Assembly (NCBI GenBank): GCA_963719135.1
Contig: CAVRAZ010000001.1
Span: forward strand, 186,001-250,000
Origin: CAVRAZ01 sp963719135
GTDB taxonomy: Bacteria; Pseudomonadota; Gammaproteobacteria; DSM-19610
Length of the DNA stretch: 64,000 nucleotides
Direction of reading: 5' to 3'
In this document: positions 40,071 through 49,115 of the stretch, one piece after another
Numbering within the stretch: position 1 is the stretch's first letter
Layout: each line of letters starts with the position of its first letter
The notes under the pieces: generated by a model
Databases searched by the model: none
The model's input: the letters and a program-made list of their open reading frames with translations, nothing else
What the model was told of the DNA's origin: nothing
Made by a program: the position numbers and the translations under genes

Positions 40071-41891
40071 ATGAGCCGAACCCACCTCACCGATGTAACG
40101 CTTCGCGACGCGCATCAATCGCTGATCGCGACACGCATGCGCACCAGCGATATGCTGCCGATCTGCAGCCGGCTGGACGCCATCGGATTCTGGTCGCTGG
40201 AAGTCTGGGGCGGCGCCACGTTCGACGCGTGCATACGCTATCTCAAGGAAGACCCCTGGCAGCGACTGCGCCAGTTGCGCAAGTCACTGCCCAACACGCG
40301 CCTGCAGATGCTGCTGCGCGGGCAGAACCTGCTCGGGTACCGCCACTATGCCGACGACGTGGTCACCGCATTCGTCGCACGAGCTGCGGCCAACGGCATC
40401 AACGTCTTCCGCGTTTTCGACGCGCTGAACGACACGCGCAATCTGGAAACCGCAATCAAGGCGGTAAAAGCGGCGGGCAAGCACGCGCAGGGAGCGATCT
40501 GCTACACGACCAGCCCCGTGCACGGCATACCGCAGTTCGTCGACATGGCGCGCGACCTGGCCCGGCTCGGCTGCGACAGCATCGCCGTCAAGGACATGGC
40601 CGGACTGCTCACGCCCATGGTCACCGCGGAACTGGTGAGCCGCTTGACCCAGACCGTCGATCTGCCGATTCATCTGCATACGCACGCCACCGCCGGCACG
40701 GCGGAAATGTGTCAGCTTAAGGCCATCGAGAACGGCTGCCGGCACATCGACACGGCGATTTCGACGCTGTCCGGAGGCGCCAGCCATCCACCCACCGAAA
40801 GCATGGTCGCGGCGCTGAGGAACACCGAGTACGACACGGAACTGGATCTGAATGCATTGCAGGAGATCGGCTTCTACTTCAAGGAAGTGCGCAAGAAGTA
40901 TCACCAGTTCGAGAGCGACATGACCGGCCTCGACACGCGCGTGCAGGTCTATCAGGTGCCGGGCGGCATGATTTCCAACCTGTACTCGCAGTTGCGCGAA
41001 CAGGGCGCGCTCAACAAGGTCGAGGACGTCCTCAAGGAAATTCCGCGGGTCCGCGAGGACCTCGGTTATCCACCCCTGGTCACCCCGACATCGCAGATCG
41101 TCGGCGCGCAGGCCGTGCTGAACGTGCTGACCGGCACGCGCTACGGCGTCATCAGCAACGAAGTGAAGCTCTATCTGCAGGGCCGTTACGGGCAGGCGCC
41201 GGGACACGTCAGCCCCGCCGTGCGGCAGCAGGCGATCGGCAACGAAAACGTGATCGACGCACGCCCGGCCGATCTGATCCGGCAGGAAATGCACGCCCTG
41301 CGCGAGGACATCGGTGAACTGGCGACCTGCGAAGAGGACGTGCTGACCTTCGCGATGTTTCCCGATGTCGGCCGGGACTTCCTCGAACAGCGCGCCGCCG
41401 GACGGCTGGTGCCCGAACCGCTGGAACCCGCATCGAGAGGCGCTGAAGCCAGCACCCGCCCGACCGAGTTCAACATCACACTGCACGGCGAGACCTACCA
41501 CATCCGGGTCACCGGAACGGGTCACCGCACCGATCAGGAACGCCCCTTCTACCTGACGGTCGACGGTGTACCCGAAGAGGTGCTGGTCGAAACGCTGAGC
41601 GAGGTCGAGCCGGGCCAGACCGCGGCGCCGGCCGCCGGCGTCAAAGGCAGCAAACGGCCTCGCGCAAGCAAGCCGGGCAACGTCACGACCTCGATGCCCG
41701 GAACCGTCGTGGACGTGCTGGTCGGCGTCGGCGCCAGCGTCGCGGCGGGCGATCCGGTACTGGTCACCGAAGCCATGAAGATGGAAACCGAAATCCAGGC
41801 GCCGATCGCCGGCACCGTTGCCGCGATCCACGTCGCCAAGGGCGACAGCGTCAATCCCGACGAGACGCTGATCGAAATCAACGAGCACTGA
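40071..41891 (+). CDS. pycB: Carboxyltransferase-biotin carrier subunit (PycB / OadA-like)
   Basis: 606 residues. TIM-barrel carboxyltransferase (1-300): LTDVTLRDAHQSLIATRMRT, WGGATFDACIRYLKEDPW, metal-binding HLHTHATAGTAEM (about 203). Then the PYC/OADA conserved domain and a C-terminal biotinyl domain with the lysine in VTEAMKMETEIQAPIAGTV (about residue 567), after an Ala/Gly-rich hinge. It makes oxaloacetate from pyruvate (anaplerosis), or is the alpha subunit of oxaloacetate decarboxylase. No membrane beta or gamma subunit gene is adjacent and pycA is 32 bp upstream, favouring pyruvate carboxylase. Confidence 0.87.
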   Translation: MSRTHLTDVTLRDAHQSLIATRMRTSDMLPICSRLDAIGFWSLEVWGGATFDACIRYLKEDPWQRLRQLRKSLPNTRLQMLLRGQNLLGYRHYADDVVTAFVARAAANGINVFRVFDALNDTRNLETAIKAVKAAGKHAQGAICYTTSPVHGIPQFVDMARDLARLGCDSIAVKDMAGLLTPMVTAELVSRLTQTVDLPIHLHTHATAGTAEMCQLKAIENGCRHIDTAISTLSGGASHPPTESMVAALRNTEYDTELDLNALQEIGFYFKEVRKKYHQFESDMTGLDTRVQVYQVPGGMISNLYSQLREQGALNKVEDVLKEIPRVREDLGYPPLVTPTSQIVGAQAVLNVLTGTRYGVISNEVKLYLQGRYGQAPGHVSPAVRQQAIGNENVIDARPADLIRQEMHALREDIGELATCEEDVLTFAMFPDVGRDFLEQRAAGRLVPEPLEPASRGAEASTRPTEFNITLHGETYHIRVTGTGHRTDQERPFYLTVDGVPEEVLVETLSEVEPGQTAAPAAGVKGSKRPRASKPGNVTTSMPGTVVDVLVGVGASVAAGDPVLVTEAMKMETEIQAPIAGTVAAIHVAKGDSVNPDETLIEINEH

Positions 41892-41977
41892 ACCGCCGTT
41901 AACGCCTTCAAGTCGATCGGTGCCGCCGCGGAACGGCGGACGCCCTGTCTGACGCAGGTCTGTTAGAATGGTGCGTC

Positions 41978-42928
41978 ATGGCGAAAGTCTTCTGGAAAGG
42001 CAGGAATCAGCCGCGCTTCATGCTGCAACTGGGGTCGCTGCTCGAGGCCGGCATGCTGCGGCTGCTGTGGTGGCTCGCCGCCCCGCTGCCAACGTCGTGG
42101 GCCTCGGCGATCGGCGCGAGTATCATGGGCCGGCTCGGGCCGTACAGCGCGAAGCACAGACATGTGCTCGCCAATCTGAGAATGGCCTGCCCCGGACGCG
42201 CCGACGACGAAATCCGGCAACTGGCGGTCGGTGTCTGGCGCAACCTCGGCGGCATACTCGCCGAGTTTCCCCACCTGGCTGCCATCACCGACATGCAGCG
42301 CGCCGATCCGGCCATCGAAATCGTCAACAGGAATCCTGACCCCGGATTTCTCACCGGCGGCAAGGCCTGCATCTTTGTCGCCGCTCACATCGGAAACCTG
42401 GATCTGTCGGCGTTCTGCGTCCAGCGTCTCGGGCACCCCATCGACGTGGTCTACAACCCGTTGAGCAATCCCCGGCTCGAGGCGATGGTGCAGCGCGCCC
42501 GTGCTCCCCTGCGCTGCGGTTTCATCGAAAAGAAGAACGCCCTGCGCAACATGCTCAAGCGGCTCAAACAGGGCCATTCGGTCGGCCTGCACGTGGATGT
42601 ACGCGTCGAGGACGGCGAGCTGTTTCCGTTTTTCGACGCCGACGCGACAACCACGACGGCACCCGCCTGGCTCGCAGTCAAGACCGGTTGCGACATCGTG
42701 CCGGTGCGGACCGAACGCACCGGCCCCGGCCGTTTCCGGTTCACCGTCTATCCGGCGCTCGAGCGGCCGCCGGCCGACCTGCCGGAAGCGGACGCGATCC
42801 GCGCGCTCACCGTCGACATGAACCGGGGCATCGCGTCCCTGATCGCCGAAGTGCCCGGCCAGTGGCTGTGCACCAAGCGCCGGTGGCCGAAGGACGTGAT
42901 GATGGCGCGGGGTGCGTATCGGCAATAA
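41978..42928 (+). CDS. LpxL-family lipid A-type acyltransferase
   Basis: 316 residues. N-terminal amphipathic/hydrophobic segment (about 20-50, LEAGMLRLLWWLAAPLP), then the acyltransferase H-x4-D motif in FVAAHIGNLDLSAF (His at about 133), VVYNPLSNPRLEAMVQRAR, and LHVDVRVEDGELFPFF. These match the LpxL/HtrB group that adds secondary acyl chains to lipid A at the inner membrane. The exact acceptor cannot be assigned. An IS element is inserted just 3 bp past its stop codon, leaving the gene whole. Confidence 0.88.
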   Translation: MAKVFWKGRNQPRFMLQLGSLLEAGMLRLLWWLAAPLPTSWASAIGASIMGRLGPYSAKHRHVLANLRMACPGRADDEIRQLAVGVWRNLGGILAEFPHLAAITDMQRADPAIEIVNRNPDPGFLTGGKACIFVAAHIGNLDLSAFCVQRLGHPIDVVYNPLSNPRLEAMVQRARAPLRCGFIEKKNALRNMLKRLKQGHSVGLHVDVRVEDGELFPFFDADATTTTAPAWLAVKTGCDIVPVRTERTGPGRFRFTVYPALERPPADLPEADAIRALTVDMNRGIASLIAEVPGQWLCTKRRWPKDVMMARGAYRQ

Positions 42929-42931
42929 GTG

Positions 42932-42941
42932 GAGCGGTCGT
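42932..42941. repeat. Target-site duplication, left
   Basis: GAGCGGTCGT, identical to 45510-45519 across the IS element. It starts 3 bp after the acyltransferase stop codon. Confidence 0.9.
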
Positions 42942-43035
42942 CTATCTATTGTACACAACTTCCCCACAGTCACAGTGAACGCCCATGCGAAGGAGTCCAC
43001 AGGTGGTTCTCGGATGTGAGAAGAAGAATGAGATG

Positions 43036-43890
43036 TCAGTTGCGCAGCTGCGAGCGGAAGTTAGGCACGAGTGGATAGACCCAGATGCTTTTGACCGGTT
43101 CGCTGTTACTGTGGAGTCGGTCGAGCTTGCCGCGCCCTTGGGTCTTGCCGAGGCAACGCCAATTGGCGGCCTGGTAGCAGGTTCCGCGGAAGCGCGGGTC
43201 TTCGATAAAGGTTTCCAGCAGGACCGGGCGATAGGCGTAGCGGGCGTGCCAGTCATCGGCGAGGCGCCTGGCGGTCAGGGCGAGGGCGCGGGAGGCGAGG
43301 TTGGGGCAATTGACCCAGGGCAGGATGAGGAAGCGGGCGTTGTTGACGATGAGGTGGAGGTTGCGCCGGCGCTCATCGCAGGTCCAGCCGATGAATTCAT
43401 CGCGCGGTTTGATTTTCCAGGCGCTCGCGCCGAAGCCGAACAAGGCGAGGATCTCACCGTGGGCGCGCACGAAGTAGCGCAGCTGTGCGCCCGGTATGGG
43501 CTGATGGCCGAGGTAGTGATGGCGTTGGATGTAGGCATTCCACAGCAGGGAGTCGTGTTTGGTGGTGATCGGATCGATACTCAGCCAGGAAAGCTCCACC
43601 TGCGGGGCATGCGCTGGGGGGAGCACGGCGCGCTCGATGTGCGGATGCTCGAGGTAGGTGAGGGGTTTTGTGCATCGGGGTGGGGGGAGCGTGATCAAGC
43701 CATCGGCCTGCATCCTGAGCAAGGCCACGCGGCAGCTCATATCCTTCGGTGTCCCATTGGGCTTGCGCCAGTTCAGCCGCTCACAGACTTGCAGGGAAAG
43801 CCGGTAACGGCTGCTCTGCGGCTGATCGGCGAGTAGCGCGCGAATGAGCTCGATTTCGCCAGGGTCGAAATGACGTCCGCAGTAGCGCAT
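43036..43890 (-). CDS. DruA-like DUF4338 protein carried by the IS element
   Basis: 284 residues. The N-terminus includes RLSLQVCERLNWRKPNGTPK, a DNA-binding-like segment. The DUF4338 core is clear: YIQRHHYLGHQPIPGAQLRY, ILALFGFGASAWKIKPRDEF, NLHLIVNNARFLILPWVNCP, RPVLLETFIEDPRFRGTCYQ and AANWRCLGKTQGRGKLD. DUF4338 is the family of DruA, the common component of Druantia anti-phage systems. Here the gene starts 3 bp after the transposase stop, in the same operon and inside the IS ends. No druB-E helicase or other Druantia gene is present. Its role could be in transposition, in target choice or in protecting the element; none is shown. Confidence 0.88.
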   Translation of the reverse strand: MRYCGRHFDPGEIELIRALLADQPQSSRYRLSLQVCERLNWRKPNGTPKDMSCRVALLRMQADGLITLPPPRCTKPLTYLEHPHIERAVLPPAHAPQVELSWLSIDPITTKHDSLLWNAYIQRHHYLGHQPIPGAQLRYFVRAHGEILALFGFGASAWKIKPRDEFIGWTCDERRRNLHLIVNNARFLILPWVNCPNLASRALALTARRLADDWHARYAYRPVLLETFIEDPRFRGTCYQAANWRCLGKTQGRGKLDRLHSNSEPVKSIWVYPLVPNFRSQLRN

Positions 43891-43893
43891 GGT

Positions 43894-45402
43894 TCAGCTC
43901 GAATCGAACCGGCGCAGGGCCTGCTTGCAGGCGCGCAGGATTTCAACGTCTTCGTACAGACGCAGCCATCCGCGCCACAGCACGGTCAGTCCCGGCTCCC
44001 CGTCGCACGTGCGCCCGAGATGTCCGCCGAGGCGCCCGATCATGCGCACCGTTTCCCGCAAGGGCGGGGGCTCGCGCGGCGGGAGGGTTTTCTTGAGGCG
44101 AAGGTGCAGCGCTTCGATCTCCTCGGCCGAGAACACCTCGGTGCTCGGCGCCTGCGGTTGGATGCGCGCGAGGTAAGTGACGTGCATCAGGCGCACGCCG
44201 ATGATGCTAAAGAGCGTCAGATAGCGCGTGAGGCGCTCGGCGGTTTCCAGCAAACACGCCTCGACCTTGCAACCGGATTTGAGCACCTTGTGCCAGGTCT
44301 CGATGCCCCAGCGCCGGGCGTACCATTGAACCTTCTCGGCCGCCGCGTCAAAGTTTTTGACGGGCAGGTTCGTCAGCAGCACCCAGCCGAGGGCCTCGAC
44401 GCCCCCGGGGCTCGACTTTTCCGTCGCCGCGATGACGTTGACGCTTACCGGCTCCATCGAGGGCGAGGCTTTGGCGTGGCCGCGTCGTTGCGGGGGTTTG
44501 ATCGTCACCTGCGCCACGCGCAGCTCGAGGCTCGCCGTGCGGGCCTGGCGTTTGCCGTTGCGGGGGATCTCCACCGTCAAGGCGCCGAGCACCGGGGCGC
44601 TCGCCAGCGCTTCGAGGATACGGGTATCGCCCTCGCTCTGTTCGGGCACGAGCTGTCGATCGGTGCGCGCACGGATGAGAAAGCGCGCCCCATGCGCCTG
44701 GGCCTGCGTGATGAACTCGAAGAAGTCCGACTCCCGATCGGCCACCGTGATGACCTGCACACCGGGGGGTGTACGCTCGAGCGTCTCGCGCAGCGCGAGG
44801 AGCCACTTGGAACTCTCCTTCGCCTCAATCGCGGTGCATTGCAGGCGCTCGATCTTCTCCTGATACCCCTCCGGCACAACGGCCCGGCGCGCCCAGATCC
44901 GTTGGTTCAACACACCCAGCGGCACGCCCGCGGCGGTAAAGGCCAGCGCATTGTGCATGATGAGCCCGCGCTCGCCGGCGCTGTTGCTCTTGCCGATCGG
45001 ACCCAGGCCACGCGTTTTCGGATGCGTGCCATAGGAAAAGAAGACCGTATCCTGCATCACCAACACCGGACCACCGTACGCGGCCATGCGCTGAACCGTG
45101 GCCTCGGTGTGCGGCTTGAGAATGGCCGCCGCGCTGACCTTGTTGTTGTCAAACAGCCGATACGCCGCCTTCGTGCTCGCCCAGTCGCCACAGGCTTCGT
45201 TGATCGGCGCGGCGGGCGATTTGGCCAGCTGCTCGGCGGTCTTGATCAAACGACGATCAAGGCGTGGGTCGGACAGATCGATGCCGCTGAACTCCTCCCG
45301 CACCCAGGGCACCTGCTGAGACCCCGCATCGATGATGGCCTGCACAGCGGGGTCTGTATCTCGCGATTGTCTCGACACCGGCCCCTGCCACCTCCGTCGC
45401 AT
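43894..45402 (-). CDS. IS4-family transposase (Tn5/IS50-like)
   Basis: 502 residues, full length. N-terminal Tn5-type DNA-binding domain (WVREEFSGIDLSDPRLDRRL, then AAPINEACGDWASTKAAYRL), DDE core with first Asp in LVMQDTVFFSYG (about residue 118), second in ITVADRESDFFEF (about 222), and the YREK signature WYARRWGIETWHKVLKSGCK (Tyr, Arg, Glu and Lys in register, about 365-380). It catalyses cut-and-paste transposition. The DUF4338 gene follows in the same transcript. Confidence 0.93.
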   Translation of the reverse strand: MRRRWQGPVSRQSRDTDPAVQAIIDAGSQQVPWVREEFSGIDLSDPRLDRRLIKTAEQLAKSPAAPINEACGDWASTKAAYRLFDNNKVSAAAILKPHTEATVQRMAAYGGPVLVMQDTVFFSYGTHPKTRGLGPIGKSNSAGERGLIMHNALAFTAAGVPLGVLNQRIWARRAVVPEGYQEKIERLQCTAIEAKESSKWLLALRETLERTPPGVQVITVADRESDFFEFITQAQAHGARFLIRARTDRQLVPEQSEGDTRILEALASAPVLGALTVEIPRNGKRQARTASLELRVAQVTIKPPQRRGHAKASPSMEPVSVNVIAATEKSSPGGVEALGWVLLTNLPVKNFDAAAEKVQWYARRWGIETWHKVLKSGCKVEACLLETAERLTRYLTLFSIIGVRLMHVTYLARIQPQAPSTEVFSAEEIEALHLRLKKTLPPREPPPLRETVRMIGRLGGHLGRTCDGEPGLTVLWRGWLRLYEDVEILRACKQALRRFDSS

Positions 45403-45509
45403 AGGACAATGGAGATCAGGTTAGCAGATGGCGGCGACTGTGTCCAGCGTTTTTTTCTGCAATGCTCAGGACGCGCGGCCAGGACTCAAAACTTGTGGGT
45501 AATAGATAG

Positions 45510-45519
45510 GAGCGGTCGT
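45510..45519. repeat. Target-site duplication, right
   Basis: GAGCGGTCGT, the second copy of the 10-bp duplication made when the IS element inserted. Confidence 0.9.
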
Positions 45520-45551
45520 GTCTAACCGCCAAGGACGCCAAGGGCGACCCT

Positions 45552-45775
45552 CCTCTTAACCACAAAGGACACAATGAACACGAAGAAAGACAATTCAAGT
45601 GATGGATTTCCAGCACCCGCCGCTCGCTCCCGAATAACGAGGGGACCAGATCCTCCAACGGATCTCCGCTTTTGTAAACCGTTCTGCTGCCGATCAGGCT
45701 GGCAGCCCGTCGCGAACCTTTGTGGCGAGAAACATTCTTGGCTTCGTGTCCTTTGTGACCTTTGTGGTCAAGAGG
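45552..45775. repeat. Small non-coding element with 34-bp terminal inverted repeats
   Basis: The left end 45552-45585 (starting CCTCTTAACCACAAAGG) and the complement of 45742-45775 match at 30 of 34 positions. Together they enclose a 224-bp segment with no gene. Repeats rich in ACCACAAAGGACACGAAG are scattered in many proteobacterial genomes and resemble MITE-like or palindromic intergenic elements. The IS element lies 42 bp to its left. No target duplication is evident. Confidence 0.6.
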
Positions 45776-45799
45776 GCATATCGAATTTCAGCCAACGCC

Positions 45800-46993
45800 T
45801 TACCCCTCCCGCCCGTCCACGCGCGGCCGGGTGAGGATGGGGAAGTACAGGATCACAAAGCCGCTGAATGCGGCGATCCACAGCCATTGCGATACCGCGA
45901 CCCACAGCCGGTAGTGCATGATGTCGATCAGGGGCAGCGCGACGCGCGCGAGGGTTGCCGCGATCACCAGCACGAACAGCCAGGGCAGTTGGCCGGGCGG
46001 ATGAGTCAGGTCGCGCCCCGTGTGGCCCAGCGCCACGCGCGTCATCATCCCCAGTGTCATCAGCCCGATGCCGCCCACGGCAAACGCGTGCACCGCCAGG
46101 TACGGCGACACGTCGAGAAAATACACGGCCGCCTTGAGAGCGAAACCCAGGGTCAGCGCGGCGTAAGCCAGATACAGCACCCACAGCAGCGGCTTGCGCC
46201 AGATGCCCGGCGTGTGCCAGCCCCACAAACGCACCAGGTGCAACGCGAGCAGGACGCAGGCGGTCAGCGCGACCACCGCGCCGTCAGGCCGTATCAGGTC
46301 CGCAATCCAGAAGACTACGAAAAAGACGAGGCTGCAGACATCCACCCAGCGGTGGTTGCGCAGTGCGACCGGATACCCCACGGCGCGTTCGATGAAGAAC
46401 GGCAGCACGCGCCGCGCGAGTGTGAAGATCAGCGCCAGCAGCAGGTAGAGGCCGGAATAGATTCCCCATAAAACACCCGGCTCCACCAGACCCAGTGCAC
46501 CGAGCAGAAACAACAGATTCGCGCCGACCAGCAACAGGACTTTGCCGGAGATGGCCAGGTTCGGCCACTGCCTCGCGCGTACGATGGGCTGCGTGATCGC
46601 GGCCCACAGAAACAGGCCGAAAGCCAGATCGAATCCGCCCGCCCAGATCAGCGCGGCGTCGCCGCCGGCTGAAAAAAGCACACGCGCGGCCAGCCAGCAG
46701 GCGAACATGGCCAGAAGCGCCGGACCCCGCGGCGTCGGCCGACCGGTCCAGTTGCGGACCGCGGTCAGCAGAAACCCGGCGACCACGGCCATCGCGTAGC
46801 CGAACAGCATTTCGTGCGCATGCCAGGTGATCGGGCGAAGTCCCGCGGCGGGCAGCGCGCGGCCGAGCGTGAAGACCCGGTACCAGAGCGCCATGGCGGC
46901 AACCGCAAACCCGCCGGCGCCCAGAAAGAACGGTCGAAAGCCCAGCGCCAGCCAGGGGGCACCGAATCGCATCCGCTCGCTCGAAGGGATCAT
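45800..46993 (-). CDS. nnrS: NnrS-family haem-copper membrane protein
   Basis: 397 residues with about twelve membrane helices. NnrS hallmarks: LALGFRPFFLGAGGFAVAAM at the start, ITWHAHEMLFGYAMAVVAGFLLTAVRNWTG with His ligands (about 55-65), RRVLPFFIERAVGYP, HAFAVGGIGLMTLGMMTRVALGHTGR (about 295-320) and a short C-terminal tail. The family is associated with nitric-oxide stress and denitrification, relieving NO-linked metal-complex damage at the inner membrane. No nor or nir gene lies nearby. Start at ATG 46993. Confidence 0.9.
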   Translation of the reverse strand: MIPSSERMRFGAPWLALGFRPFFLGAGGFAVAAMALWYRVFTLGRALPAAGLRPITWHAHEMLFGYAMAVVAGFLLTAVRNWTGRPTPRGPALLAMFACWLAARVLFSAGGDAALIWAGGFDLAFGLFLWAAITQPIVRARQWPNLAISGKVLLLVGANLLFLLGALGLVEPGVLWGIYSGLYLLLALIFTLARRVLPFFIERAVGYPVALRNHRWVDVCSLVFFVVFWIADLIRPDGAVVALTACVLLALHLVRLWGWHTPGIWRKPLLWVLYLAYAALTLGFALKAAVYFLDVSPYLAVHAFAVGGIGLMTLGMMTRVALGHTGRDLTHPPGQLPWLFVLVIAATLARVALPLIDIMHYRLWVAVSQWLWIAAFSGFVILYFPILTRPRVDGREG

Positions 46994-47116
46994 CGGGCCG
47001 GGTGACAGGTCGCCTGCCGCGGTCGCCGGGTCGCCGCATCGGAGCGGTTCGTGCGCGCTGCGGGAATCGCCGGCACGCAGACGCGGCGCAGCGTCCGCTG
47101 CGCGCGCATCATCCGC

Positions 47117-48394
47117 TCACGCGGCGAGGACGGCGCGCCCGCCCATGTAGGGCCGCAACGCCGTCGGAACGATCACCGACCCGTCTTCCTGCTGGTAGTT
47201 TTCCAGCACCGCCACCAGTGTGCGTCCGACGGCAAGGCCGGAGCCGTTCAGCGTATGCAGCAATTCCGGTTTCCCGGTTTCAGGATTGCGCCAGCGGGCC
47301 TGCATGCGGCGCGCCTGGAAATCCTCGAAGTTGCTGCACGAGGAGATTTCGCGGTAGGTCTTCTGCGCCGGCAGCCAGACCTCCAGGTCGTAGGTCTTGG
47401 CGGCGGAAAAACCCAGGTCGCCCGTGCACAGGCTCACCACGCGATACGGCAGTTCCAGCTTCTGCAAGATCGCCTCGGCGTGCGCGGTGAGGTTTTCCAG
47501 CGCCTGGTACGACTCGTCCGGTGGCACGAGCTGCACCAGTTCGACTTTCTCGAACTGGTGCTGGCGGATCAGGCCGCGCGTGTCCTTCCCGTAGGAGCCG
47601 GCCTCGGACCGGAAACAGGGCGTGTGTGCGACCATGCGTTTCGGCAGGTCGGCCGCCTCCAGTATCTCGCCGCGCGCGAGGTTCGTGACCGGCACTTCGG
47701 CGGTGGGAATCAGATAAAGGCCCTGTTCGCTGCGCACGGCGAACAGGTCTTCCTCGAACTTCGGAAGCTGGCCGGTGCCGCGCAGGCTGTCGGCGTTGAC
47801 GAGATAGGGTACGTAGACCTCCTGGTACCCATGGTCGTGCGTGTGCGTGTCGAGCATGAACTGGATCAGCGCGCGGTGCAGCCGCGCAAGGCTTCCGCGC
47901 AGCACCACGAACCGCGCGCCGGAAAGTTTTGCGCCCTGCTCGAAATCCATGCCGGCCAGCCGCGCGCCGATGTCGACGTGATCCCTGACCTCGAAGTCGA
48001 ATTCGGCCGGTTCGCCCCAGACGCGCACCTGGACGTTGTCCGTCTCGCCGCGGCCGACCGGTACGGACGCGTGCGGGACGTTGGGCACGCCCAGCAACAG
48101 GTCCTGAAGCTCGGCCTGAATCGCGTCGAGCGCCCGGCTCGCTTCGTCGAGCTGCTGCCCCAGCCCCGCGACTGCGTCCAGCAGCGGCTGGACATCGCGA
48201 CCCGCCGCCTTGGCCTGACCGATCGCTTTGGACTGGCGGTTGCGGTCGGCCTGCAGGGCTTCCGCACGCACCTGAATCTGCTTGCGGCGTTCTTCCAGGG
48301 CCAGCAGTCGGGTCGTGTCGAGTTCGAAGCCGCGCTCGGCCAGGCGTCGGGCGACGGTGTCGGTATCGAGGCGCAGGCGTCTGTGATCGAGCAT
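47117..48394 (-). CDS. serS: Seryl-tRNA synthetase
   Basis: 425 residues. The N-terminal coiled-coil arm for tRNA (about 30-100, LLALEERRKQIQVRAEALQA) precedes the class II core: motif 2 MVAHTPCFRSEAGSYGKDTR (about 258-277), IRQHQFEKVELVQLVPPDES, and motif 3 NGSGLAVGRTLVAVLENYQQ (about 382-401). It charges tRNA-Ser and tRNA-Sec. The gene follows the DUF190 gene on the same strand by 31 bp and may share its transcript. Confidence 0.96.
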   Translation of the reverse strand: MLDHRRLRLDTDTVARRLAERGFELDTTRLLALEERRKQIQVRAEALQADRNRQSKAIGQAKAAGRDVQPLLDAVAGLGQQLDEASRALDAIQAELQDLLLGVPNVPHASVPVGRGETDNVQVRVWGEPAEFDFEVRDHVDIGARLAGMDFEQGAKLSGARFVVLRGSLARLHRALIQFMLDTHTHDHGYQEVYVPYLVNADSLRGTGQLPKFEEDLFAVRSEQGLYLIPTAEVPVTNLARGEILEAADLPKRMVAHTPCFRSEAGSYGKDTRGLIRQHQFEKVELVQLVPPDESYQALENLTAHAEAILQKLELPYRVVSLCTGDLGFSAAKTYDLEVWLPAQKTYREISSCSNFEDFQARRMQARWRNPETGKPELLHTLNGSGLAVGRTLVAVLENYQQEDGSVIVPTALRPYMGGRAVLAA

Positions 48395-48425
48395 GATGCG
48401 TTTCCGCTGGGGCGTTATCGAAGCT

Positions 48426-48744
48426 TCAGGTCTGATCCGACGTGTTCAGCCGCGCATTCCAACACACCAGATGGCCGGGCTCAATACCGGGACCCAGGTG
48501 CTTCAGCACGCGCTCGATCTTATCGGGCGTGTCGAAAAATTCCAGCACCAGCGGCAGGTCGAGCGACAAATCCACCAGCGAAGAACTGTGCACCACCCCG
48601 CTCTTGCCGAAACCGGTGATCGCGCGGTACACCGTCACCCCGCGCACCTTTTCGCCGTTGTGCAGCCTCTCCAGCAACGTCTTCAGCCGGTTGTCGGATT
48701 CCGTGAAGTAGATGTGTACGTACGTGACGTTCGATAAAATTCAT
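48426..48744 (-). CDS. DUF190 protein, start affected by a one-base frameshift
   Basis: About 105 residues: VTYVHIYFTESDNRLKTLLE, RGVTVYRAITGFGKSGVVHS, then LPLVLEFFDTPDKIERVLKH. This is DUF190, a PII-like fold often paired with CrcB. The body frame has no ATG, GTG or TTG start. Removing one A from AAAA at 48736-48739 connects it to ATG 48744, giving MNLSNVTYVHIYF. That ATG overlaps the crcB stop (ATGA), as expected for coupled genes. So an extra base is more likely than an ATT start at 48740. Likely a regulator or accessory of the fluoride channel. Confidence 0.8.
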
Positions 48745-49115
48745 AGTTGCCTGCCCGCCAACAAACCCAGTGCCGCGGCGCCGATGGACAGCAGCGCGCT
48801 CGCCAGGGCGTTGATCATCGCCCTGCTCCACTGGCCCGCCTCGATCAGGTTGAGCGTCTCGATCGAGAAAGTCGAAAAGGTGGTAAACGCGCCCAGCAGA
48901 CCGATCAGCACGAAGCCGCGCAGCGCCGGCTGCGCGACGCTGCGCTCGATCAGCCAGTAATACAGAAACCCCATTGCCAGACTGCCGGCCACGTTGACGA
49001 ACAACGTACCATAGGGAAAATCGCGTCCCAGCACGCCGTGCACGGCGTTCGACGCCAGGAAGCGCAGCACCGCGCCCGTTGCACCGCCGGCGGCAATGGC
49101 AAGCAGTTGGTTCAT
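48741..49115 (-). CDS. crcB: Fluoride channel CrcB/Fluc
   Basis: 124 residues from ATG 49115 with four membrane helices, the normal dual-topology size. Motifs: AAGGATGAVLRFLASNAVH (about 7-25), FPYGTLFVNVAGSLAMGFLY with the conserved Asn, and GLLGAFTTFSTFSIETLNL with the Phe-Ser fluoride-track residues (about 72-90). Longer upstream reading is not coding. Fluc channels form dimers that expel F-. No fluoride riboswitch was recognised in the short 28-bp gap to rarA. Confidence 0.93.
   Translation of the reverse strand: MNQLLAIAAGGATGAVLRFLASNAVHGVLGRDFPYGTLFVNVAGSLAMGFLYYWLIERSVAQPALRGFVLIGLLGAFTTFSTFSIETLNLIEAGQWSRAMINALASALLSIGAAALGLLAGRQL

Larger units (their letters stand above)
42942..45509 (-). 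mobile_element. Complete IS4-family insertion sequence with DruA-like passenger
   Basis: Length 2568 bp. Terminal inverted repeats CTATCTATTGTACACAACTT (42942-42961) and the complement of 45490-45509 match at 16 of 20 bases. A 10-bp target duplication GAGCGGTCGT flanks it exactly (42932-42941 and 45510-45519), a length within the IS4-family range. Inside, a Tn5-like DDE transposase gene is followed by a DUF4338 gene on the same strand. Both are intact and the duplication is perfect, so insertion was recent and the element may be active. It lies between the acyltransferase and nnrS-like genes without disrupting either. Confidence 0.93.

Noticed and set aside
38456..40090. 544-residue open frame antisense to pycA
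   Set aside because: The opposite strand encodes a complete biotin carboxylase; the antisense product has low-complexity composition.
40071..41891. Membrane oxaloacetate decarboxylase sodium pump
   Set aside because: No beta or gamma subunit genes adjoin it and a biotin carboxylase gene does, so pyruvate carboxylase is the better reading.
43036..43890. A complete Druantia defence system
   Set aside because: Only the DruA-like gene is present, inside an IS element; no large helicase or other Druantia genes are nearby.
43870..45525. 551-residue open frame antisense to the transposase
   Set aside because: Mirror of the transposase reading frame; no start signal and Arg-rich composition.
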